Of a DNA stretch of 64,000 bases, positions 43,655 through 53,172 are shown one piece after another. The DNA comes from JAEINY01 sp942490535. Its GTDB lineage: Bacteria; Bacteroidota; Bacteroidia; Bacteroidales; Marinilabiliaceae. The first letter of the stretch is position 1; the number at the start of each line of letters is the position of its first letter. The stretch covers positions 2,046,001-2,110,000 of the forward strand of contig CALNXQ010000005.1 in NCBI GenBank assembly GCA_942490535.1. Direction: 5' to 3'. The notes under the pieces are model-generated. The model did not search any database, was not told the origin of the DNA, and saw only the letters and a program-made list of their open reading frames with translations. The translations under genes were made by a program, and so were the position numbers.

Positions 43655-46600
43655 GTGAAGCAAATCAAGTGTTCTGCTACTTTGATAATGATCGTTGCAT
43701 TCTTGGCCATTTCAATGCCGGGGAAGGCTCAGTTAAGTCAATACCCAATTCAGGCACTATCTATTAATGAAGGTTTGTCACAAAGTTCGGTGACTGCCAT
43801 TATGCAGGATCATAGGGGGTTTATATGGGTAGGTACTTACGATGGTTTAAATCGTTATGATGGGAATCAAGTTACTATTTTTACTGCAAAGGAAAACTCG
43901 AACAGGCATTTATCTTCCGGTACTGTTTTGCAAATGGCAGAGGATGAGGAGCGTGATGTAATCTACTTTGGAACTTCCGGCGGTGGACTCAATATCTTTG
44001 ATCCCAAAACAGAGCTGTTTACTCATTTGCGTCACGCTGAAGATAGTAATTCTATTTTATCTGATTTTATCTACGATCTTGTCGTAACCAGCAATGGCGA
44101 TGTGTGGATGGCAACTAATCAGGGGCTTTCTTGTTATTCACCCGATAAACAGTTATTCACTAATTTTCAGGCAAAGGAAGATGAGTCAGGTGGATTTCCA
44201 TATGCTTCAGCGGTGTCCTTGCTATATGTGCAGCCCAATATTTTGTGGGTGGGTACATATGGAGCCGGATTGGTACGGTTCGATTTGGATACGAATGAGT
44301 TTATCCTGTACGAAAATCAGCTTGATCAGGGCGACCACTTTAATCGAAATAATATCAATGATCTTGAACAATCACATGATGGAAATATTATTGTAGCTTC
44401 AGATGGAGGTCTGTTTTATTTTGATATTAATAATGAAACCTTCACGCCTTTTCATTTTTCCACGAACATTTCAAGGGTAGTAAGGGGAGCCAATCAGGAT
44501 TACTGGGTTGCGATCAGGGAGAACGGGATTCGGCATATTAGCAGAGATGGGACCATTAATACTTATGTAAATAGTTCATTTGACCCCAAGTCGTTACCTG
44601 AAAATTTCATTATTTCATTGTATCTGGATCGGCGACATCATCTTTGGATAGGGAGTAAAAATCAGGGGCTGTGGAAGATGAACTTAAAAGGTAAACCGTT
44701 TCAGCATTACTATCATATTCCTGATCAGAACAGTTTGAAAGGAAGTTCTATTTTTGGTCTGGCGCAGGATGAGTACAATAATGTGTGGATCGGCGCGCAG
44801 GAGGGATTAACCCATTGGGATTTGACGACCAATGTCTTTTCCCCTGTGGACATCCTGAAAAATGGAAAGAGTATGTCGGTCTGGACATTGTTCTATGAAA
44901 AACCGAATACGCTTTGGATTGGTACTTCTGATGGAATAATTAAATATGATATCGTTAAAAAGCAGCATGTGATTTATTCGCATGATGAAGCTGACCTGAC
45001 CTCTTTATCTGGAGACGAGGTGTTTGCTATAGAACGAGATCGTAAGGGCCGATTGTGGGTTGGAACGGTTTATGGATTGAACCGTTTTATTCCTGAGGAA
45101 AACACCTTTAAACGTTATCCTCCTTTTGCTTCTTCACGATCATTAAGTAATCCAACTATATGGAATATTGATAAAGATAGTCAAGGTCGTTTGTGGATTT
45201 CCACGGCAGATGGGTTGAATCTGTACAATTATGAAACGGATGACTTTACAGTCTTTAAACATCGAACAGATGATTCCTTGTCTCTTTGTGATAGTTATAT
45301 GAATTCAGTGTATGAAGATCAGCATCAACGTATTTGGGTGGCTACCCGGCAGGGTATAAATATTCTGAATGACAATTTTGAGGTTGTTAAGCGAATTGAT
45401 ATGGTTCATGGGATGGCTAACGATTTTGTGTATTCGCTGTTGGAACATGATGACTTCATATGGGCCTCTACAAACCTTGGTTTAGCGCGTATTAACACAA
45501 CAGCTTTTCAGATTGAAAATTTTAACGTAAAAGATGGGTTGCAAGCCAATGAGTTTAATACTGCAGCATTGAAGTTGGCAGATGATCGGCTCATGTTTGG
45601 TGGGATCAATGGATTGACTGTTTTTCATTCGGATAGTATTGTGCGATCGGATTATGTTCCACCCCTTTATTTTACAGGTCTTAAATTGTATGAGCGAGAG
45701 ATTTCACCGCGTGATACCTCTTCCTGGAATGATATTGTGATTCGGACTTCAATCATAAATGCGAATACGTTAAAGCTTAGTCCTTTGGAAAAGGTGATTA
45801 CGCTTGAGTTTTCAGCGCTCGATTTTGATGCGCCTGAGCGTATTAATTACTATTATCGCTTGTTGCCCAATACAACTGAGTGGATTCCGTTGCGAAATAA
45901 AAATTTCCTCACATTTATTAATCTCAATCCCGGGAAATATCAGCTGGAAATTAGGTCTACCAATGCAGATGGTCTCATTTGTAACAATGTGAAATCACTT
46001 AAAATAGTAGTGAAACCACCCTTGTGGAAAGAGACCTGGTTTATTGCCATGGAATTCTTATTTCTCTTCCTCTTTGTGTATTTGGTGGTTCGCTATCGGA
46101 TGCACCGGTTAAAACGCGATAAGGACCAATTGGAATTAGTGGTGGAATCGCGAACACGGGAAATTGAGGTGCAGCGTAATGTTGCTCACAAGCAACGCGA
46201 TGAGATTGCCAGACAGAAAATGCAATTGGAAGATTTAGCAAAGGGATTGGAGGAAAAGGTAAAGGATCGCACACGTGAACTGGAGAAAGCCAAAGTGAAA
46301 GCGGAAGAATCAGACCGCTTGAAGTCGGCTTTCCTGTCCAATATGTCACATGAGATCAGAACCCCCATGAATGCTATCATTGGTTTTTCAGAGTTGTTAC
46401 TGGAACCATCCTTTGAAGAGAAAGAGCGCATTGCTTTTGCACAGATGATTAAAACCAACGGGGATACCCTGCTGAATTTGTTGAGTGATATTATTGATAT
46501 TTCCATGATTGAAAGTGGGCAACTTAAAACAAGCAGCTCAGCCACAAATGTGAACGAATTAATGAATGTGGTTTATACTACATTTTCAAGCACAGCAGTA

Positions 46601-47008
46601 GGCAATGAAAAAGCGAATGTGGAATTGATATTAACTTGTCCTGATCAGAAAGTTGTATTGACCACAGATCCGTTAAGATTAACACAGATTCTTAATAATT
46701 TGCTGGGTAATGCTCTGAAATTCACTGAGAAAGGGTACGTGAAGTTGGGTTGTCAAATTGTTAGCGATCAGTGGATTGAGTTTAGCGTGGAAGACTCCGG
46801 GATTGGTATTGATCAGGAATATCAGCAGCAAATATTTGATCGCTTTCTTAAGATAGAAGAGGATAAAGAAAATTTGTATCGCGGCAGTGGATTAGGTCTT
46901 ACTATTACTAAAAACCTGGTGGAACTGTTAGATGGATCCATTGGTTTGGAATCTGAAAAAGGAAAAGGATCGCGCTTCTTCTTTCGCTTACCTTATAAGC
47001 AAGGGTAA
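43655..47008 (+). CDS. Two-component propeller sensor histidine kinase
   Basis: 1117 residues from a GTG start that gives a good signal peptide (cleavage near KAQ). Two seven-bladed Reg_prop propellers fill about 28-680, with many WVGT/WIGT...GL blades; a Y_Y_Y domain (about 700-790) follows. A membrane helix (about 797-817), a long coiled coil, HisKA with His899 (NMSHEIRTP) and an HATPase domain (about 1000-1115; LLGNALKFTEKG, DSGIGI and GSGLGLTI) complete it. Unlike classical hybrid sensors there is no receiver or AraC domain, so it needs a separate response regulator. It likely senses a glycan fragment in the periplasm. Confidence 0.92.
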   Translation: MKQIKCSATLIMIVAFLAISMPGKAQLSQYPIQALSINEGLSQSSVTAIMQDHRGFIWVGTYDGLNRYDGNQVTIFTAKENSNRHLSSGTVLQMAEDEERDVIYFGTSGGGLNIFDPKTELFTHLRHAEDSNSILSDFIYDLVVTSNGDVWMATNQGLSCYSPDKQLFTNFQAKEDESGGFPYASAVSLLYVQPNILWVGTYGAGLVRFDLDTNEFILYENQLDQGDHFNRNNINDLEQSHDGNIIVASDGGLFYFDINNETFTPFHFSTNISRVVRGANQDYWVAIRENGIRHISRDGTINTYVNSSFDPKSLPENFIISLYLDRRHHLWIGSKNQGLWKMNLKGKPFQHYYHIPDQNSLKGSSIFGLAQDEYNNVWIGAQEGLTHWDLTTNVFSPVDILKNGKSMSVWTLFYEKPNTLWIGTSDGIIKYDIVKKQHVIYSHDEADLTSLSGDEVFAIERDRKGRLWVGTVYGLNRFIPEENTFKRYPPFASSRSLSNPTIWNIDKDSQGRLWISTADGLNLYNYETDDFTVFKHRTDDSLSLCDSYMNSVYEDQHQRIWVATRQGINILNDNFEVVKRIDMVHGMANDFVYSLLEHDDFIWASTNLGLARINTTAFQIENFNVKDGLQANEFNTAALKLADDRLMFGGINGLTVFHSDSIVRSDYVPPLYFTGLKLYEREISPRDTSSWNDIVIRTSIINANTLKLSPLEKVITLEFSALDFDAPERINYYYRLLPNTTEWIPLRNKNFLTFINLNPGKYQLEIRSTNADGLICNNVKSLKIVVKPPLWKETWFIAMEFLFLFLFVYLVVRYRMHRLKRDKDQLELVVESRTREIEVQRNVAHKQRDEIARQKMQLEDLAKGLEEKVKDRTRELEKAKVKAEESDRLKSAFLSNMSHEIRTPMNAIIGFSELLLEPSFEEKERIAFAQMIKTNGDTLLNLLSDIIDISMIESGQLKTSSSATNVNELMNVVYTTFSSTAVGNEKANVELILTCPDQKVVLTTDPLRLTQILNNLLGNALKFTEKGYVKLGCQIVSDQWIEFSVEDSGIGIDQEYQQQIFDRFLKIEEDKENLYRGSGLGLTITKNLVELLDGSIGLESEKGKGSRFFFRLPYKQG

Positions 47009-47060
47009 TAAGCAACAATTCACTTTTCACCTTTTACTTTGTCCTTGTTTTGCCCACGCT

Positions 47061-47549
47061 TTACTCCAGATGTAGATGTGTGCCCGTTTTAATCTCACGC
47101 ATTACAAATGAGCTTCTCACATTACCGATGTTTTCAATGGAAGCTAATTTGTTATAAATGAAATTGTGATAAGTGTCCATGTTACGTGTGATGATTTTCA
47201 GCATATAATCATACATGCCTGCAATGTGATGACACTCTAATACTTCAGGGAGCTTAACAATTTCCGCTTCAAATTCACGAATAACATCATGCGAATGGTG
47301 TTTCAAAGAGACATTGCAAAAAGCAATGAGTTCTTTGCCTACTTTTTCTTTGTTGATGATGGCTACATACTTTTCAATGACGCCATTGCGTTCCAGGCGT
47401 TTCATACGTTCAAAAACGGGTGTGAGACTGAGTCCCAGATGATGAGCGAGTTGTTTAGTGGTCATCTTGGCATCCTGTTGTAATAAATCCAACAGTTTTT
47501 TATCGGTTTTATCTAATTGAGTGGGAGAAAATTTTTCCTCTTTGGTCAT
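47061..47549 (-). CDS. Lrp/AsnC family transcriptional regulator
   Basis: 162 residues. An N-terminal winged HTH (about 10-65; LDKTDKKLLDLLQQDAKMTTKQ and the recognition helix LSLTPVFERMKRLE) is followed by an AsnC/RAM ligand-binding domain (about 70-155; VLECHHIAGMYDYMLKI). These proteins bind DNA as octamers or dimers and respond to amino acids. It is monocistronic. The candidate small RNA promoter lies 77 bp upstream of its start on the other strand, so it could regulate that RNA (inference). Confidence 0.9.
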   Translation of the reverse strand: MTKEEKFSPTQLDKTDKKLLDLLQQDAKMTTKQLAHHLGLSLTPVFERMKRLERNGVIEKYVAIINKEKVGKELIAFCNVSLKHHSHDVIREFEAEIVKLPEVLECHHIAGMYDYMLKIITRNMDTYHNFIYNKLASIENIGNVRSSFVMREIKTGTHLHLE

Positions 47550-47626
47550 TGTAAATTGGAATTTGTGCTTCTATTTTCTTGAACTATTGCAATGGTAAGA
47601 AAAAAAAACTGAAATTGACATAAGGC

Positions 47627-47659
47627 CTTGGAAAAAATACCTGCAATGTGCTATTTTTG
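47627..47659 (+). promoter_or_regulatory. Promoter of the candidate small RNA
   Basis: TATTTTTG (47652-47659) matches the -7 consensus TAnnTTTG exactly. CTTG (47627-47630) is a -33 box with one mismatch and a 21-nt spacer. It faces rightward into DNA with no coding frame on that strand. Confidence 0.6.
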
Positions 47660-47665
47660 TACATA

Positions 47666-47846
47666 ATGATTAAAGGGTGAAAAGTGTAGACTTTTCAATT
47701 TTGAGATACGATAATTCATTTATTGGAATAAAGATACACACCTTCAAGGTGGTTATGAAGGTGAGCAATTCGACCACACCGTGGTCTGAATTTGGTTTTT
47801 ATGGTTAATGTTTTGCTTAAGCCCGAAGACGTTCGGGCTTTTTTTA
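47666..47846 (+). ncRNA. Candidate structured small RNA, about 180 nt
   Basis: A consensus-like promoter (47627-47659) and a strong terminator bound a non-coding stretch. Hairpins, in order: TGAAAAGT/ACTTTTCA (47678-47685 with 47690-47697, loop GTAG); CACCTTCA/TGAAGGTG (47739-47746 with 47756-47763); ATTC-GACCAC/GTGGTC-GAAT (47768-47777 with 47781-47791); and the terminator AAGCCCGAA/TTCGGGCTT (47819-47827 with 47832-47840) followed by five T. No plus-strand gene ends nearby to need this terminator: the last one stops at 47008 and the Lrp gene is on the opposite strand. No match to 6S, tmRNA, SRP or RNase P is seen. Confidence 0.6.
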
Positions 47847-48209
47847 TGGACTCTTTTGAAGGTATTCCATATAAACCAAATAGTAATCAACAATTGCACG
47901 CGTGTCAGGAAATGGATCTTCCTTCAGCCATCCCCATCGGAGCAAGGCATGTTCAATAATTTGCCGGTCATTGCCTGAGTTGTCATTCCATTTGTCGGCT
48001 AAGAATCGAAATGCTTTACATTGTTTGAGTTGCCATTCCTTCTGCAGGAGAGCATCATGAGGCGCTTTTCGCATCGACCATTCAGAAATAGCTGCGTAGG
48101 TTTCATGGTATTTACGCTTGACATATTTACAGTCCTTTTTACTGCCATAGGTTGGTAGGCAGGTTAATAGGAGTGCGGCGAAACTGATGATTCGTAATGT
48201 CTGTTTCAT
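47844..48209 (-). CDS. Small exported protein of unknown function
   Basis: 121 residues. A signal peptide (MKQTLRIISFAALLLTCLPTYG, about 1-22) is followed by a basic, helical mature domain of about 98 residues with two cysteines (DCKYVK near residue 27 and QLKQCKAF near residue 64). Aromatic residues are frequent, for example WGWLKEDPFPDTRAIVDYYLVYMEYL. I do not recognise a family. It is convergent with the candidate small RNA, whose terminator reaches its stop codon. Confidence 0.6.
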   Translation of the reverse strand: MKQTLRIISFAALLLTCLPTYGSKKDCKYVKRKYHETYAAISEWSMRKAPHDALLQKEWQLKQCKAFRFLADKWNDNSGNDRQIIEHALLRWGWLKEDPFPDTRAIVDYYLVYMEYLQKSP

Positions 48210-48505
48210 GACAATGTGGTTTAAAGCTTCTCAAAGTTACAATTCATTCCTGATAAATGGAGTTCATGACAAGAAACAGTAAGTTCATTCTCTATTTTTT
48301 AGTGTTTGGGTATTTTCTCAATTAATTAACATTTACTTTTTCTATTTTCGGAGTGAACAATTTGATACCATTCTTTTTTATATTGGTTTTAAATAAAATT
48401 GGTCGATTAAGGATAAAAATCTATTTTTAACCCACTTAATAGTAAACCGACCCAATTCTATCAAAAGGAAGAATTATTTTTTGTGACTTAAAAAACTAAA
48501 GTATC
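48210..48505. other. Promoter region of the V-ATPase operon (296 bp, AT-rich)
   Basis: No gene is seen. TTTG at 48361-48364 and TATATTGG at 48379-48386 resemble promoter boxes but the spacing (14 nt) is wrong, so no promoter is called. The region is very AT-rich, as expected for a divergent promoter region (the exported-protein gene lies to the left). Confidence 0.4.
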
Positions 48506-49114
48506 ATGCAAACCAAGCTCCAGGAATTAACGGACAAGATTTACAATGAAGGAGTGCAGAAGGCCCGCGATGAAGCGGAAGCTATTCTGAGTAAGGCCCG
48601 TGAGGATGCCGATGGTATTGTGGCCAAAGCCGAAGCAGATGCCGAAAAAACGCTTCAGGAAGCACAAAAGAAAGCGGACGAATTAAAACGCAACATGGAA
48701 GCCGAAATGAAATTGGCGGCATCGCAATCCATGAGTGCTTTAAAGCAACAGATCGCAACTGCTATCACACTTCAGGTTGTGGAGCCTGGTGTAAAAGAAG
48801 TATTTGGCGACAAAACGTTCCTGCAGGACTTATTGGTGAAGGTGATTCAGGGATGGACTTCAACCGGTAATTTTGATCTGAATTTGATTTTACCGGAAGC
48901 TGATAAAGAGCAGTTAGAGAGTTTCTTTAAAAAGAGTTTAGCGGCTGAATTGAATAAAGGCATCACTTTTGAATTTGATAAACGTTTGAAAGCCGGCTTT
49001 AAAGTGGGACCCAAAGATGGTAGCTATATCATTGGCTTGTCTGACGCGGACTTTGAGAATTTCTTCAGAGCTTATCTTCGCCCCAAAACCACCACTTTAC
49101 TTTTCGAGAAATAA
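48506..49114 (+). CDS. ntpE: V-type ATP synthase subunit E
   Basis: 202 residues. The N-terminal 80 residues form a long charged coiled coil (KARDEAEAILSKAREDADG and KAEADAEKTLQEAQKKADE), the peripheral-stalk part. The C-terminal 110 residues form the globular domain that binds the catalytic head (KVGPKDGSYIIGLSDADFENFFRAYLRPK). Subunit E links the membrane part to the A3B3 head. It is the first gene of the V-ATPase operon; the DUF2764 gene follows after 5 nt. Confidence 0.88.
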   Translation: MQTKLQELTDKIYNEGVQKARDEAEAILSKAREDADGIVAKAEADAEKTLQEAQKKADELKRNMEAEMKLAASQSMSALKQQIATAITLQVVEPGVKEVFGDKTFLQDLLVKVIQGWTSTGNFDLNLILPEADKEQLESFFKKSLAAELNKGITFEFDKRLKAGFKVGPKDGSYIIGLSDADFENFFRAYLRPKTTTLLFEK

Positions 49115-49119
49115 ATAAG

Positions 49120-49983
49120 ATGGCTAGAAACTATTACTGTTTAGTTGCAGGATTGCCTGATTTGGTGATGGAGGATCGCAAAATGGCCTTTTCATCCGTT
49201 GCTTTGAGGGAAATGCTGCACGAGGATTTGCATCCGCAGGATTATAGACTGGTCTGTCTCTTTTTTCTACCCTATGATCATCAAAATATTATTAATCGAT
49301 TATTTAGTAAGGATATACCATTTGATAAACGAGGAGTATATCCTGAAGAATTAATCGATGAAGTCACCGATAAAAAAACATTTGAATTGGCAGAAGAAAC
49401 GGGGTTGCCCGTCTATGTAGACCAATTTTTAAATGATTTTTATGAGCGTGAAGAAAAACCGGCTCGTGATGATGCTGAGCGGCAATTAACCGCTGCTTAT
49501 TATCAAATGCTATTGGAGGGTTCCAACACTTTTGTACGCGCATTTGCACATCAGGAGTTGACGGTTCGAAATATCATTGTAGCGTTGAATGGCCGGAAGT
49601 ATGATCTGGAAGTGGAAAAAGATATTATGGGCCAGGGCGATGTGGTGGATGCACTCAAAAAGAGCCGTACCCGTGATTTTGGCCTGACAACCGATGTGGA
49701 GATACTGGATCATCTGATGCAAATACATGAGAATCCGGATCCTCTGGATCGGGAGATGAAGCTTGATCTGTTGCGTTGGCAATTTCTCGACGAAGAAACT
49801 TTTTTCAATTACTTCACCATCGAAAAGGTGTTGGCATTTACCCTTAAACTAATGATTGTAGAACGTTGGTTTGAGTTGGATGAAGAAAAAGGACGAGAGT
49901 TGTTCAAGAACCTTATTAACGATCTGGAAACCGGATACGAATTTCCTGAAGAATTTAAATTAAGCCATGGAAAGAAAAAATAA
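49120..49983 (+). CDS. DUF2764 protein of the V-ATPase operon (subunit C position)
   Basis: 287 residues, mostly helical and acidic, opening MARNYYCLVAGLPDL, typical of DUF2764. In Bacteroidota V-ATPase operons this gene sits between E and A, where other bacteria carry subunit C, which joins rotor to central stalk. By length and position it may be a divergent C subunit; this is inference. The 3' end overlaps the start of subunit A by 17 nt, so translation is coupled and a 1:1 complex role is likely. Confidence 0.75.
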   Translation: MARNYYCLVAGLPDLVMEDRKMAFSSVALREMLHEDLHPQDYRLVCLFFLPYDHQNIINRLFSKDIPFDKRGVYPEELIDEVTDKKTFELAEETGLPVYVDQFLNDFYEREEKPARDDAERQLTAAYYQMLLEGSNTFVRAFAHQELTVRNIIVALNGRKYDLEVEKDIMGQGDVVDALKKSRTRDFGLTTDVEILDHLMQIHENPDPLDREMKLDLLRWQFLDEETFFNYFTIEKVLAFTLKLMIVERWFELDEEKGRELFKNLINDLETGYEFPEEFKLSHGKKK

Positions 49984-51733
49984 AACAACCGGTAAGGTTG
50001 CCGGTATCATTGCCAACCTGGTTATTGTGGATGTAGATGGGCCAGTGGCTCAGAACGAGATATGTTTTATCCATCATCAGGAAGCGAGTTTGATGGCGGA
50101 GGTGATTAAAGTACTGGGTAGTCATGCTTATGTTCAGGTGTTTGAAAGTACACGTGGACTTAAAGTGGGAACTACCGCTGAATTCGAAGGTCACATGCTG
50201 GAAGTAACACTGGGGCCTGGAATCCTGTCGCGTAACTACGATGGATTACAGAATGACTTAGATAAAATGGAGGGGGTATTCCTGAAAAGGGGTGATTACA
50301 CCGATCCTTTGAATCGTGATATAGAATGGGATTTTTCACCCATTGCCAAAGCTGGCGACGAAGTAATCGCTGGTGATTGGTTAGGTGAAGTGCCTGAAAA
50401 CGGAATGCCACACAAAATTATGGTGCCTTTTAAAATGGAAGGGCAATATACCATTAAAAGTATTGTGGCTGCCGGAAAATATAAAGTAGACGATACCATC
50501 GCGGTGGTAACCGATAAAGATGGGAATGATGTGCCGTTGACAATGGTTCAGAAGTGGCCGGTGAAAGTTCCTATTCGTGCGTTTACTGAGAAACCTCGGC
50601 CGTTTAAATTATTGGAAACAGGCGTACGTTGTATGGATACCTTAAATCCCATTGCTGAAGGAGGAACTGGTTTTATTCCAGGACCTTTCGGAACAGGAAA
50701 AACGGTATTGCAGCATGCCATTTCAAAACAAGCAGAAGCAGATATCGTAATTATTGCCGCTTGTGGTGAACGTGCCAATGAGGTGGTTGAGATCTTTACG
50801 GAGTTTCCGGAACTGGATGACCCCCGAACAGGTCGTAAATTGATGGAACGAACCACCATTATTGCCAATACATCAAACATGCCGGTGGCTGCCCGTGAAG
50901 CATCTGTTTATACTGCCATGACGCTCGGTGAATATTACCGTTCCATGGGATTACGTGTATTGTTGATGGCTGATTCAACATCGCGCTGGGCACAAGCCTT
51001 GCGTGAGATGTCCAACCGTTTGGAAGAATTACCCGGACCGGATGCCTTCCCGATGGATTTATCTTCGGTAGTAAGTAATTTTTACGCCCGGGCAGGATAC
51101 GTTTACCTGAACAATGGCGAAACGGGATCCATTACGTTTATCGGAACCGTTTCACCGGCAGGGGGTAACCTGAAAGAGCCTGTCACCGAGTCGACACGTA
51201 AAGCAGCCCGCTGTTTCTATGGCTTATCACAGGCGCGTGCTGATAGTAAGCGTTATCCGGCGATTGATGCCATTGATAGTTATTCCAAGTACCTGGAATA
51301 TCCGGAAGTGCAGGCCTATCTGGCCAAACATGTATCGGAGGATTGGTTAGGTAACGTAATTATTGCCAAGGATTTATTATTGAGAGGTAAAGAGGCGATG
51401 GAGCAGATCAATATTCTGGGCGATGATGGAGTACCGATCGAATTCCATGAACGGTTCTGGAGAGGGGAGTTGATTGACTTCGTCATCCTTCAGCAGGATG
51501 CCTTTGATAAAATTGATTGTTCCACACCCATGGATCGTCAGAAATACATGTTAGGTGCAGTGCTGGATGTGGCTCATGGGGAGTACAAGTTCGATAATTT
51601 TGAAGAGGTATCTGTTTTCTTCAAGCAAGTCATCAATCAGTTTAAGCAAATGAACTACTCTGAATTCAAATCCGAGAAATTCAATTCTTATACCGAGGAG
51701 TTGCAGGCTATGCTTGATGTGCGTAAAAACTAA
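49967..51733 (+). CDS. ntpA: V-type ATP synthase catalytic subunit A
   Basis: 588 residues, the catalytic head subunit. An N-terminal beta barrel is followed by the A-specific non-homologous insert and the nucleotide domain with Walker A GPFGTGKT (residues 239-246); the Walker B-type region LLMADSTSRWAQALREMSNRL and the catalytic loop with SPAGGNLKEPVTESTRKA are present. The protein binds and hydrolyses or makes ATP with subunit B. The length is usual for bacterial V-type A subunits. Its ATG lies inside the DUF2764 gene (17-nt overlap), and subunit B follows after 36 nt. Confidence 0.95.
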   Translation: MERKNKTTGKVAGIIANLVIVDVDGPVAQNEICFIHHQEASLMAEVIKVLGSHAYVQVFESTRGLKVGTTAEFEGHMLEVTLGPGILSRNYDGLQNDLDKMEGVFLKRGDYTDPLNRDIEWDFSPIAKAGDEVIAGDWLGEVPENGMPHKIMVPFKMEGQYTIKSIVAAGKYKVDDTIAVVTDKDGNDVPLTMVQKWPVKVPIRAFTEKPRPFKLLETGVRCMDTLNPIAEGGTGFIPGPFGTGKTVLQHAISKQAEADIVIIAACGERANEVVEIFTEFPELDDPRTGRKLMERTTIIANTSNMPVAAREASVYTAMTLGEYYRSMGLRVLLMADSTSRWAQALREMSNRLEELPGPDAFPMDLSSVVSNFYARAGYVYLNNGETGSITFIGTVSPAGGNLKEPVTESTRKAARCFYGLSQARADSKRYPAIDAIDSYSKYLEYPEVQAYLAKHVSEDWLGNVIIAKDLLLRGKEAMEQINILGDDGVPIEFHERFWRGELIDFVILQQDAFDKIDCSTPMDRQKYMLGAVLDVAHGEYKFDNFEEVSVFFKQVINQFKQMNYSEFKSEKFNSYTEELQAMLDVRKN

Positions 51734-51769
51734 ACGCAGCGTTTGTAGAATATTGAAAAAATAGAATTC

Positions 51770-53092
51770 ATGGAAACTCAAGCTTTTCAAAAAGTATATA
51801 CAAAAATCACCAATATCACCAAAGCTACCGTTACGCTCAATGCCCCGGATGTAGGCAATGAGGAGCTGGCTCTCGTCAATGGGCGCTTGGCTCAGGTGGT
51901 GAAAATCTACCAGGAGAAGGTCACCTTGCAGGTATTTTCAGGAACGGAAGGTATCCCAACCGATGCGGATGTAATGTTTTTAGGGCATCCACCTCAATTG
52001 AAAGTAAGCGATCAGTTGGCCGGTCGATTCTTCAACGCCTATGGACAGCCCATTGATGGTGGACCAGAGGTAGAAGGTGAAATCCGTAACATTGGATCGC
52101 CATCGGTGAATCCGGTACGGCGCATGCAGCCATCTGAATTTATCGCTACTGGGATTGCCGGTATTGACTTGAACAATACCTTGGTGACCGGACAGAAGAT
52201 TCCGTTTTTTGCCGATCCCGATCAGCCCTATAACCAGGTAATGGCCAACGTAGCTTTGCGTGCCGAAGCCGATAAGATTATTCTGGGTGGCATGGGGTTG
52301 TCAAACGATGATTACCTGTTCTTTAAGAATGTATTTGACAATGCAGGCGCACTCGATCGAATCGTCAGTTTTGTGAATACTACAGATAACCCACCGGTAG
52401 AGCGTTTGTTGGTGCCTGATATGGCCTTGACGGCTGCCGAGTATTTTGCAGTGGATAAAAAAGAAAAAGTTTTGGTGCTCTTAACGGACATGACGCTGTT
52501 TGCTGATGCGCTGAGTATCGTATCTAACCGGATGGACCAGATTCCTTCGAAAGATAGTATGCCTGGCTCCTTGTATTCCGATTTGGCGCGTATCTACGAA
52601 AAGGCTGTTCAATTCCCGGATGGCGGTTCCATTACCATTGTGGCGGTAACCACACTGTCGGGTGGTGACATTACGCATGCTATTCCGGATAATACGGGTT
52701 ATATCACCGAAGGACAGTTGTTCCTGCGTCGCGATACGGAGATTAGCAAGGTGATTGTGGATCCGTTCCGAAGCTTATCGCGCTTAAAGCAGTTGGTGAT
52801 TGGTAAGCAAACCCGTAAGGATCACCCGCAAGTGATGAATGCGGCCATTCGTTTGTATGCCGATGCGGCCAATGCACGCACCAAAATGGAGAATGGTTTT
52901 GATTTGACCGATTATGATGAGCGGACTTTAGACTTTGCCAAATCGTACTCCAATCAACTATTGGCCATTGATATCAATGTCGATGCCGAAGAGATGCTGG
53001 AAACGGCTTGGGGCTTATTCCGAGAGCACTTCACTAAAGCGGAAGTGGGAATCAAGCAAGAGTTTGTTGATCAGTATTGGGATAAAAAGTAA
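51770..53092 (+). CDS. ntpB: V-type ATP synthase regulatory subunit B
   Basis: 440 residues. As expected for subunit B, there is no functional Walker A lysine loop: the equivalent region reads TGQKIPFFADPDQPYN. Family stretches include LLTDMTLFADALSIVSNRMDQIPSKDSMPGSLYSDLARIYEKA (about residues 240-285) and the conserved GGSITIVAVTTLSGGDITHAIPDNTGYITEGQ. It forms the A3B3 hexamer with subunit A. It is followed after 80 nt by subunit D. Confidence 0.94.
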   Translation: METQAFQKVYTKITNITKATVTLNAPDVGNEELALVNGRLAQVVKIYQEKVTLQVFSGTEGIPTDADVMFLGHPPQLKVSDQLAGRFFNAYGQPIDGGPEVEGEIRNIGSPSVNPVRRMQPSEFIATGIAGIDLNNTLVTGQKIPFFADPDQPYNQVMANVALRAEADKIILGGMGLSNDDYLFFKNVFDNAGALDRIVSFVNTTDNPPVERLLVPDMALTAAEYFAVDKKEKVLVLLTDMTLFADALSIVSNRMDQIPSKDSMPGSLYSDLARIYEKAVQFPDGGSITIVAVTTLSGGDITHAIPDNTGYITEGQLFLRRDTEISKVIVDPFRSLSRLKQLVIGKQTRKDHPQVMNAAIRLYADAANARTKMENGFDLTDYDERTLDFAKSYSNQLLAIDINVDAEEMLETAWGLFREHFTKAEVGIKQEFVDQYWDKK

Positions 53093-53172
53093 AGATTTAA
53101 GAGGGTAGATTATTAGGAATGAAGAAACGCATGTAATTCATCTAATTGTCTAATTATCTAATTATACCGGAT

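Noticed and set aside
47666..47846. 6S RNA, tmRNA, SRP RNA or RNase P
   Set aside because: No family-specific core sequences are recognisable and the ends do not pair as in 6S RNA; kept as an unassigned candidate.
48361..48386. Promoter of the V-ATPase operon
   Set aside because: The boxes are present but only 14 nt apart instead of 19-21.
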